A DNA stretch of 64,000 nt, taken from NCBI GenBank assembly GCA_036389335.1, contig DASVQC010000092.1, positions 1-64,000 on the forward strand, written 5' to 3'. The position numbers and the translations under genes were made by a program. Below are positions 56,753 to 64,000 of the stretch, one piece after another (the stretch's first letter is position 1; every line of letters begins with the position of its first letter). The notes below the pieces were generated by a model. The model was not told the origin of the DNA. It did not search any database and saw only the letters and a list, made by a program, of their open reading frames with translations. This DNA is from JAIVGV01 sp036389335 (GTDB lineage: Bacteria > Acidobacteriota > Blastocatellia > Pyrinomonadales > Pyrinomonadaceae).

Positions 56753-59700
56753 ATGAGCAAAACATCTGTCATCCGTCCTTGGAAAAAAACCTGCTTTCTA
56801 CGACCGGAGATCCGCGACCGAAATCTGACGGCGAGCGATTTTGCCGTCGATCTGCATAAGGTGATTAACGGTTCGCCCGGAGACATCCCCTATTACTGTG
56901 ATCCCGTGCGGTTTTTCGGCACCACGTACGCGACTCAAAACCTACGGCAGTTCTGTAGAGTGGTGCTGCGGCGACTGGCAAAACAGTCGGGCGGAGAGTC
57001 AATCATCAACGTGGCGCAGACATTCGGCGGCGGTAAGTCACATACACTCACCACGCTCTATTATCTCTCCACCCTTGGGGACAACCTGCCTAAGCATGAC
57101 ACGTCGGTCGGAATGATCTTGAACGACGCGCAGTTACCGGAGCCTCCTAGAGCTCGTGTGGCTGCGGTTTCCTTTGACAAGGTGGACTGGAAATCCGGTT
57201 GTGAAGTGAAATCGCCAAGCGGTGAGAACCGTCGGTTACGTATGCCTTGGAATCTGATTGCCTGGCAGCTTCTCGGACAAAAGGGGCTCGACATTATAGA
57301 CCGTGACGAATCGCAGCTTGATTACGATTTGCCTCCTTCGGACAGCCTATGGGGCACGGTGCTTCAGGAGGTTGAAGGACAAGGTGTAGGAGCACTGATC
57401 CTCATCGACGAGTTCCTGATGTGGGCTCACGACGCGGCGTCGCCGGATCCGAAGGGTGAGCGAAAGGACCGCGGGCCGGTATGGTTTGAACGCCTGAAGA
57501 ACTTTTTCCAACGTCTCTCGCAGGCAGTTGAGGCTTCCGAACGATCCTCCCTTGTTGTGTCATTACTGGCGATAGATCCGCAGAAAAATGATGAGACCGG
57601 CAGAGGCATTCTTAACGCTTGCAACAACGGTTTAAATCGACAGGCGTCTTTGCAATCGCCCGTGGAGAAGGACGACTTAGCCGAACTTTTGCGCAGGCGA
57701 ATGTTCGAACACTACCCCGAGAACCCTACAGACCGGAAGAAGCATATCCTGGCCTTCTGGCCACGCATGAAGGCCGTCGACCCAGTTAGGGCGAAGCTTC
57801 CAGACTCTGAGGAGAGGCTCATCAACGCATACCCGTTCCACCCCGATTTGTTGGAACGATTCTTCGGAAAATGGACGGACCTTGATCAGTTTCAGAGGAC
57901 TCGCGGAGTCCTTCAGACGTTCGCCATGGCACTCCGCGATTCCGAGAAATGGGACGAGTCGCCGTTGATCGGGCCACAGGTCTTCCTCGACGCGCCTGGC
58001 AAAGATGGGTTGAGCGAAGCTCTCCTCAAGCTCGCCGAGACCGCCAAGGATTCGGACAAGACTAGAAATCCGCAGTGGCCCACGAACCTTAAGACGGAAC
58101 TCCCTCGCGCGCGAGAGGCTCAAAAGGCTGACGCGGCAACACTGACCGGCCGCGAGATTGAAGCCGCTTGCGTCGCGTCCTTCATCTACTCGCAGCCCAT
58201 CGGCGAAGAGGCTGAGTTATCCGATCTCAGGTGGCTCTTGGCTCCTACTTGCGAGATGCCCGCTGTGCTGAACAACGGTCTGGTCTCGTGGTCGAAGGTC
58301 TCTTGGTACTTGGAAGATTGCGAGGCGACCGAGGCCGGCACCGGTGTACCCAAGTATTGGAGGCTTGGTCCCAAGCCTAACCTCACACAATTGCACGACG
58401 CGTACCGGCGACAGGCACTCAAGCACGCCAAGAGCCGTTTTGATGAATTGGTTCAGACGAAATGCACGCCTCTTTACGAGGGTTGTATCGAGGAAGGCGT
58501 AAAGCCCCACAAGCTTCCCCTCTCCCCGGCGGACGTGGATGACGACGGCCAGTTCCGCCTCGTACTGCTTGGAGCGGATTACGCGGGCGTGGTGGGCGAC
58601 CCACCCAACCCGAAAGCCGCGGAGTTCATCCGCACTCACTCTTCTCTAGCAGACACTCGTACCTACCAAAATGTAGTCTTGGTTGCGACGCCGAGCGTAA
58701 CGGGACTGCGCCAAGCCGAGCAGCAAATAGCGGACTGGATTGCGTGGGAAGAGATTAAGGCCTCCAACCATTTCAAAGAATTCGACAGTTTCAATCAAGA
58801 AACGGTAAGGAAGCGCGAGCGGGAGACGCTTAAGGAAGCTCAAACAGCCGCCAAGAACGCTTACGAACTTGTGCTATATGTGGATAAGGATGGGTCAGTA
58901 CAGGCGAAGAAAATCACGCTCGGCGCCCAGTCCCTGTTCTCCACACTGCTTCAGGAACCTGCCCTGCGACTATTCAAGGAGAAGATTGATGCCGAGGCAA
59001 TTATGCCTAATGGACAATATCCCGTTTGGTCGGCGGGCGAAGCAAGCGTCCGGGTGAGCGATCTCTACCAAGAATTCGGCAAACAACCTCGCCTGCCAAA
59101 GCTTCTGAACGGTAAGACAGTTCTAAGCACGATAGAGGACGCAGTCCGTCGTGGCTTGCTAGCGGTACGGTGTCCGCGCACGGACGGCTCGGAGCAGTGG
59201 TTTTGGCGCTCAAACATCGACGTCGTTGACTGGGGCAAGGCTGCCGAAGCGTGGCTTCCGGCGACAGCTAATCTGAATGCTTTAAGCGCGGCGGCTGTGC
59301 TCCCGGACTCTCTGCCTGGATTGTGGCCCAAAGATGATAGCGGTGTGAAGCTCTCCACTCTACTTTCATGGTTCGATGGCACTCAGAATTTCGAGGAGGA
59401 GACTCAGCCGGGGTACCCGCCGGAAGAACGGCCTATCCCGAAAGTCGATTACGCGATTGTTCAGAAGGCGGTAGCTAAAGCAGTTCAGGACGGCGGCCTG
59501 TGGCTCGTCTTTGGCACCGACAGTGTATTTGGTGTTTCGCCAAGCACGCTACAGTTGGACCCAGATGCAGTACTGTATCGCCCTCCGGCGCCGCTTAAGT
59601 CTATTGACCTTCTGCCAGCCTCGTTACCGGGCGCGTGGTCGAATGAGGCTGAACCGCAAACCACTATAGGGACTTTATATTCTGAGTTAAGAGCTCAGCG

Positions 59701-60079
59701 AGGAAAGCCATGGCCACCGAAATTGTTCATCGACAGCCTTAACGCCGCTCTAGGACAGGGATTCTTACACAGAGCGACCGGCTCGGGGCCAGTCACCGCT
59801 CTTCAAGTTGACGGTGATGTTAAGTTGGTCATTAGGAGCGAGGCACGTCAAACACTAGATCCTACACCGATGCCATCGGGTCGAAGGGCTTCTACGTTAG
59901 CGGTGCTCAGTCTCAGCGAACTCCAAGAGTTCGCAGATCAAATCCATGCTATCACGAAGGTTCTAGCTGGAGCTGACCTGCAGATTGAGGTGCGACTGAC
60001 CATTAAGTCTAAGGGCGAGGGAGATATCATGGAAGCAAATAAGGTGTTGGAGAAGATTAAAGCGGGATGGAAGCTTTGA
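56753..60079 (+). CDS. DUF499 AAA-type ATPase
   Basis: 1108 residues. Walker A in QTFGGGKSHTLTTLYYLS and Walker B in ALILIDEFLMWAHD, as in DUF499 proteins. A long helical middle and C-terminal part follow. It completes the helicase-methylase-ATPase set. In these systems the ATPase likely drives the effector step, but the mechanism is not known from sequence. Ends at 60079; the next region has no intact gene. Confidence 0.88.
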   Translation: MSKTSVIRPWKKTCFLRPEIRDRNLTASDFAVDLHKVINGSPGDIPYYCDPVRFFGTTYATQNLRQFCRVVLRRLAKQSGGESIINVAQTFGGGKSHTLTTLYYLSTLGDNLPKHDTSVGMILNDAQLPEPPRARVAAVSFDKVDWKSGCEVKSPSGENRRLRMPWNLIAWQLLGQKGLDIIDRDESQLDYDLPPSDSLWGTVLQEVEGQGVGALILIDEFLMWAHDAASPDPKGERKDRGPVWFERLKNFFQRLSQAVEASERSSLVVSLLAIDPQKNDETGRGILNACNNGLNRQASLQSPVEKDDLAELLRRRMFEHYPENPTDRKKHILAFWPRMKAVDPVRAKLPDSEERLINAYPFHPDLLERFFGKWTDLDQFQRTRGVLQTFAMALRDSEKWDESPLIGPQVFLDAPGKDGLSEALLKLAETAKDSDKTRNPQWPTNLKTELPRAREAQKADAATLTGREIEAACVASFIYSQPIGEEAELSDLRWLLAPTCEMPAVLNNGLVSWSKVSWYLEDCEATEAGTGVPKYWRLGPKPNLTQLHDAYRRQALKHAKSRFDELVQTKCTPLYEGCIEEGVKPHKLPLSPADVDDDGQFRLVLLGADYAGVVGDPPNPKAAEFIRTHSSLADTRTYQNVVLVATPSVTGLRQAEQQIADWIAWEEIKASNHFKEFDSFNQETVRKRERETLKEAQTAAKNAYELVLYVDKDGSVQAKKITLGAQSLFSTLLQEPALRLFKEKIDAEAIMPNGQYPVWSAGEASVRVSDLYQEFGKQPRLPKLLNGKTVLSTIEDAVRRGLLAVRCPRTDGSEQWFWRSNIDVVDWGKAAEAWLPATANLNALSAAAVLPDSLPGLWPKDDSGVKLSTLLSWFDGTQNFEEETQPGYPPEERPIPKVDYAIVQKAVAKAVQDGGLWLVFGTDSVFGVSPSTLQLDPDAVLYRPPAPLKSIDLLPASLPGAWSNEAEPQTTIGTLYSELRAQRGKPWPPKLFIDSLNAALGQGFLHRATGSGPVTALQVDGDVKLVIRSEARQTLDPTPMPSGRRASTLAVLSLSELQEFADQIHAITKVLAGADLQIEVRLTIKSKGEGDIMEANKVLEKIKAGWKL

Positions 60080-60107
60080 TGGTGGGATCCTTGAAGAGGA
60101 CATGAAG

Positions 60108-60338
60108 TTAGTCGACTGGATCATATTCCCGTGAGGTCCTTCTCTCCAGATAATTTGTAACTCCGGCGAAGAAGAACACCATCTCTGCCCCTGAAAGCTC
60201 TAAAGTGGGTGGCCTGAGAACTTCATCAATAGTTCTAGGGGTAGCATCTATGCGCAACCCGCGTGCGAAGTCTAGCGCATACAGTGATAACACTGTTCTT
60301 CTCTGTGCATGAAAACTATGGGAACCATCCTTTTGCAA
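60108..60338 (-). CDS. Small hypothetical protein or gene fragment
   Basis: 76 residues with FHAQRRTVLSLYALDFARGL and ELSGAEMVFFFAGVTNYLER. It looks like the end of a protein but has no strong start signal. Placed after the ATPase gene on the opposite strand, it could be a remnant. Low certainty. Confidence 0.3.
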   Translation of the reverse strand: MQKDGSHSFHAQRRTVLSLYALDFARGLRIDATPRTIDEVLRPPTLELSGAEMVFFFAGVTNYLERRTSREYDPVD

Positions 60339-60585
60339 GACTCACGGTTCTAAGCTAAAAGCTAAGTTGTATATGCAAGGGCTTACGCGGCTCTGCCCTT
60401 TTAGAGATGGGATAAATTCTGCAACACGTTTACTAGGATTCTGATGAGTTGGGATAGTACAAGTGCTAAAGTATGCATACTCGAAATGATCGTTGATAGG
60501 GTTCAGTCACACACGCTTATAGATTCGAGTATATTTTGCATTGAATAAGAACTGAGTGCTCTATATCTCACAGCGGGGCTTTCGA
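60339..60585. other. AT-rich intergenic, no gene seen
   Basis: Clearly AT-richer than either flank, with many short stops in all frames. Nothing recognised. Confidence 0.4.
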
Positions 60586-60861
60586 TCACTCGCTAAGTGT
60601 CGTCGATGCTTCGGCGTTAGCCTTTACACACTGATGAAATATACCGCTCAGTAGTTTTAGTCTCCGAGGTTGATCAAACCCCTCCTCATCTGCCCTAAAT
60701 TCGAGAACCCTGCTCTTTAGCTTCTTAGGGTCAACATCAAACCCCCTTCGGGTCATCAAGCAATTGATTAATAACAGTCTAAGAAGATAAAGCCTACCTG
60801 TCCGCCTGAACCTCCCGAAGCCGATTTCACAGTCACCTAACGCGGCGACAATCTTCTGCAA
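60586..60861 (-). CDS. Small hypothetical protein
   Basis: 91 residues: MQKIVAALGDCEIGFGRFRR, LYLLRLLLINCLMTRRGFDV and a charged end. Helical, mixed charge, no family recognised. It may be a fragment together with the frame at 60108. Low certainty. Confidence 0.3.
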   Translation of the reverse strand: MQKIVAALGDCEIGFGRFRRTGRLYLLRLLLINCLMTRRGFDVDPKKLKSRVLEFRADEEGFDQPRRLKLLSGIFHQCVKANAEASTTLSE

Positions 60862-61015
60862 TTTTCCGTCAGTGGCTCAGAATAGATTGGCGCTCGTGAA
60901 ATGGGCCGACTCCTATATTTAATCTGGAAGCAAATTTTGTGGGTTACCTTGAGCGCCTTCAGAGCGACTTATATACAGGAGCGTTTCAGGGATCTGCGGT
61001 AGCCGTACTTTAGCG

Positions 61016-64000
61016 ATGCTTAAACTCCACTTAATTACCCCGACTCATGAAGAAGCCTTCCTGCAGCGCTATGAGCGTCTGCTCGCTTGGGCGCTTCAGC
61101 TAACAAATAACGACCCCGCACAGGCGGAAGATTTACTGCACGACGCATTTATTCAGTTCACGATCACGCAACCAGACCTCAACGGCATCCACAATCTGGA
61201 CGGTTACTTGTACGGCACGCTACGCAACCTCCACCTGTCACAAGTGCGGAAGGCCACCCGTGGGCGGCTGCAGCAGCTCTCGGTCGTCGAGTATGAGTCG
61301 GCCGAGACGGGCCTGCGTTCCGTAGACCCACGTGACCTGATCCAAATCCAGGATGAGCTGCGCCGCGTCTGCCGCTACGTTTGCGCGCGTAAAGAGACTG
61401 CGCGGGCCGCCAGCGTGCTTCTCCTCCGCTTCTTCCACGGGTACTACCCCGGCGAGATCGCGCAAATCCTGTTGACCACCCCCCAGGCGGTGAAGGTCAG
61501 GCTACGCATAGCGCGCTGTGAAGCGAAGGCCTGCCTCGAAGATCCGAAGAGCCTCGTATTCTTCGGAAGTGACTTGGTACCAGAGGCTGTTCCGACCGGC
61601 TTTGCACGTACGCATGAAGACTTCTTAAGCGAATTGCGTGAGACGATCTTTCGATCGCGTAGCGGGGAATGCTTTTCAACCCGCCATATCGAGAATATTT
61701 ACTTATCAACCGAAGGGAAGCCGATCGATACAAAGGACCTGGCCCACGTCGTTACTTGCCTCGTCTGTCTGGATACGGTCAACCAAGTGCTTGGCCTCCC
61801 GCCCCTCTCCGAACGCTATCCGACAGATTCAGCCGGGAAGGCACCTCGCTCTAAGAAAGGGCCCGGCGGCGGTGCGCCGGGAGGGGGTATGACCGGCGAA
61901 GGGGCGGCCGTCAGGCGGCTGCGCCGTAAAGCGCGAGAGGTGCTCGAGCACGATCCGCAGGAGTTGTGCGTCGCGGTCAACGGGTACATTCAGGGCTCCC
62001 AGAGGGTCAATTCGGAGTTGAACGAACAGACCCTAGACCTCGACCTCTCCGAGCCCATTAACTTCATAGAGGTTTTCAGCGAGCAGCAGATTCGTTTGCT
62101 TCTCATGAACGTCGACCAGCCGCCTCCAGAGGGGCCGGGCGAACAGCGCCTGACTATTGAACTCAGCGGCGAGCGGACGATTGACCTGCAGTTGAGGTTC
62201 AGTAGCCCGCGGCCGACGCTGCACGTCGTCTATCACGACCCGACGTTTAAAGAAGTCGAGTCGCTGCTGCGTGAGGTAACCGAGCAGGATACTCCCGCTA
62301 CCCGAAGTTACCGCGAAACAACTCGTCAAGAGACGGGTGCGGGCACCACCGCTTGGCAGCATCTCCTATCTACAGCAGGGCGGCTCTGGTCTCGTTCAAC
62401 AGACTGGAACTCGTGGTTGCGGCCCGGCGCGGTCACGGCCCTGTTCGCGGTCCTGCTAATCGTGGCGTTCCTGATCGTGCGGACGCGCGTCACCGCGCCT
62501 ACAGTGTCGGCGGCAGAACTGCTGAGCCGTTCCGCAACAGCGGAGGAAACGGCCGCCTCGAACGTGGATCAGGCCCTGCACCGGACGATCACCCTGGAAG
62601 AACGCAAAGTCACGGGGGAGGTGATTAATCGGCGGAGAATTGAAATCTGGCACAGTGGCGGGCGCGGCGTCACCGCACGCCGCCTCTACGACGAGCGGGG
62701 GGCTCTGATCGCCGGTGACTGGAGGAGAAGCGGCGGCGGGCAAACCATCTACCATCACGGGGCGCAGCCCCAAATCAAGCCCCTGCCTGATGGGCGCGAC
62801 CAAACCCCCGTAAGTTTCGCCGACGCGTGGCAACTGTCACCGTCCGCGAAAGAGTTCGCGGCTTTGATAGGGAGCCCAAACGAGGCGCGCGTCGAAGAGG
62901 AGGCTACCTCTTACGCGATCAGTTATGTGAGCGACGCGGCGGGTGATGCGCCCGGTCTGGTGAAAGCAACACTCGTCATCAGGCGTGCCGACCTGTACCC
63001 GATCGAGCAGACCATCTTGGTGCGGCAGGGAAGAGAACTCCGCGAATACCGGTTCACGGAGACTAGATTCGAGCGGCGCCCCCTCGACGCTGTCGCCCCT
63101 CAAATGTTCGAGCCGGACCCCGAATTGCTGGGATTGCCTGTCAATCCCGCGGGCCGCGTAGTCGAAAAGAGCAGAGCGGCCGTTGCTCTTGCGCCCGAAC
63201 CCACCACGCCCGCGCTTCTAGCGGCAACCGCTGATCTCGAAGTCGAGGCGCTTCGCCTACTGAACGGGGTCGGGGCAGACCTCGGCGAGCAAGTGAGCAT
63301 ATCCCGCACTCCCGAGGGCGCATTGAAGATCCAGGGGATCATCGAAACCGACAAACGCAAGGCGGAGATCCTCAGCGCCCTCGCCCCGATTGCCAATCAT
63401 CCTGCTGTTCGGATCGAAATCCGAACCGTGGCCGAGTCCTTAGCTGAGCAGCGACGGAGCCGGGCCTCGTCCGGACCTGAGCAGGTGCAAAGGGTCGAGA
63501 CTGCCAGCGACATATTCCCGGCCTATTCGGACCTGCGCGGTCGATTCACCGACGAGGAGGCCCGCGCATTTGCCGCTCGCACCGTCAGTCGCTCGCATCA
63601 GTCCATGCGCCACGTTTGGGCGCTGAAACGCCTCGTCAATCAGTTCTCTTCAGAAGACCTTCGCACGATGAGTCCGGAAGCGCGAGACAAATGGCTCGCC
63701 TTGATCCGCAGTCATGCGAGCGCATTCGGGCGCGTAATCGCCAGCTTGCGTCAGGATCTACACTCGACCTTTTCTCCGGCGTCAGCTATCAATCGTGAGT
63801 CAGGCGGGCCTGAGATTACTAATGACGCCGACCTAGTGCGAGCCGTTCACAACCTCGTTGACTTAGCTACGGCCAGCGATCAGATGATCAGGTCAGCGTT
63901 CTCCATCTCAACGAGCGACTCAGGAACTGCGGCCATTAAATCACCACAGTTCTGGCGCTCAATGGAAAGTTCCGAAGCGTTAGCGGCACGGATCCGCTCA
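61016..64000 (+). CDS. ECF sigma factor fused to anti-sigma-like and membrane/extracytoplasmic regions (runs off window)
   Basis: A single frame from ATG 61016 stays open to the window end: 995 codons without a stop. Residues ~10-80 are sigma region 2-like (AEDLLHDAFIQF, LDGYLYGTLRNLHLSQVRKA); ~110-170 region 4-like (LLLRFFHGYYPGEIAQILLT then TPQAVKVRLRIARCE). HVVTCLVCLD (~244) is an HxxxCxxC anti-sigma zinc motif. One membrane helix lies at ~471-489 (AVTALFAVLLIVAFLIVRT). The rest is outside the cytoplasm, mixed beta and helical, unknown. The longest upstream in-frame opening has no other start. Confidence 0.8.
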   Translation, partial: MLKLHLITPTHEEAFLQRYERLLAWALQLTNNDPAQAEDLLHDAFIQFTITQPDLNGIHNLDGYLYGTLRNLHLSQVRKATRGRLQQLSVVEYESAETGLRSVDPRDLIQIQDELRRVCRYVCARKETARAASVLLLRFFHGYYPGEIAQILLTTPQAVKVRLRIARCEAKACLEDPKSLVFFGSDLVPEAVPTGFARTHEDFLSELRETIFRSRSGECFSTRHIENIYLSTEGKPIDTKDLAHVVTCLVCLDTVNQVLGLPPLSERYPTDSAGKAPRSKKGPGGGAPGGGMTGEGAAVRRLRRKAREVLEHDPQELCVAVNGYIQGSQRVNSELNEQTLDLDLSEPINFIEVFSEQQIRLLLMNVDQPPPEGPGEQRLTIELSGERTIDLQLRFSSPRPTLHVVYHDPTFKEVESLLREVTEQDTPATRSYRETTRQETGAGTTAWQHLLSTAGRLWSRSTDWNSWLRPGAVTALFAVLLIVAFLIVRTRVTAPTVSAAELLSRSATAEETAASNVDQALHRTITLEERKVTGEVINRRRIEIWHSGGRGVTARRLYDERGALIAGDWRRSGGGQTIYHHGAQPQIKPLPDGRDQTPVSFADAWQLSPSAKEFAALIGSPNEARVEEEATSYAISYVSDAAGDAPGLVKATLVIRRADLYPIEQTILVRQGRELREYRFTETRFERRPLDAVAPQMFEPDPELLGLPVNPAGRVVEKSRAAVALAPEPTTPALLAATADLEVEALRLLNGVGADLGEQVSISRTPEGALKIQGIIETDKRKAEILSALAPIANHPAVRIEIRTVAESLAEQRRSRASSGPEQVQRVETASDIFPAYSDLRGRFTDEEARAFAARTVSRSHQSMRHVWALKRLVNQFSSEDLRTMSPEARDKWLALIRSHASAFGRVIASLRQDLHSTFSPASAINRESGGPEITNDADLVRAVHNLVDLATASDQMIRSAFSISTSDSGTAAIKSPQFWRSMESSEALAARIRS

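Overview
The left part of the window (1 to about 30.2 kb) is GC-rich, densely coded bacterial chromosome. My best guess for the host is an acidobacterium of the Blastocatellia type. The clues are Asn/Ala-rich lipoprotein tails, a sigma-54 response regulator with a PrsR-like receiver domain, and many intergenic inverted repeats built from degenerate heptamers. This is inference from style, not from a marker gene.

Chromosomal layout: a histidine kinase fragment and a sigma-54 response regulator, a small coiled-coil protein, and a receiver-only regulator behind a good sigma-54 promoter with paired upstream sites (1-3.1 kb). Next come an SbcD/Mre11-type nuclease, a free-standing Lon N-domain protein, a MoaD-MoaE fusion and a lipoprotein (3.6-7.4 kb). 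gyrA follows with a textbook terminator, then an overlapping PilZ/acyltransferase pair, a secreted protein, inositol monophosphatase, M24 and M28 peptidases, an esterase and hutU. M23 and L,D-transpeptidase envelope genes separate hutU from hutH. Then come a DUF2270 protein and an AlkA-like glycosylase (25.1-26.1 kb).

At 26164-29400 sits an IS1595-family transposon with 24-bp terminal inverted repeats and a short target duplication. It carries four passenger genes of lower GC, and it inserted into one of the host palindromic repeats. After it come tadA and a tRNA-Ser(CGA).

A tyrosine integrase lies directly downstream of the tRNA, and no second attachment site is visible. Everything from 30.27 kb to the window end is therefore read as one integrated island of more than 33 kb. 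It has a plasmid-like maintenance region at 32.5-36.2 kb: a DNA-binding protein, a cluster of six TCGTGCGA sites, six motifs at an exact 27-bp period, and a ParA-like ATPase. Next comes an AddAB-like helicase-nuclease pair. The defence core is an Argonaute-like (PIWI) protein in an operon with a small membrane protein and a small regulator behind a strong promoter, plus a metalloprotease, a membrane-anchored HNH nuclease, and a helicase / DUF1156 methylase / DUF499 ATPase triad of the Hma type. Three island genes are interrupted: an excisionase-like gene by TGA, a small gene by TAG, and a zinc-ribbon membrane protein by a frameshift.

The last 3 kb is one open frame of 995 codons that runs off the window. 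It starts with an ECF-like sigma factor, passes through an anti-sigma-like zinc motif and one membrane helix, and continues into a large extracytoplasmic part.
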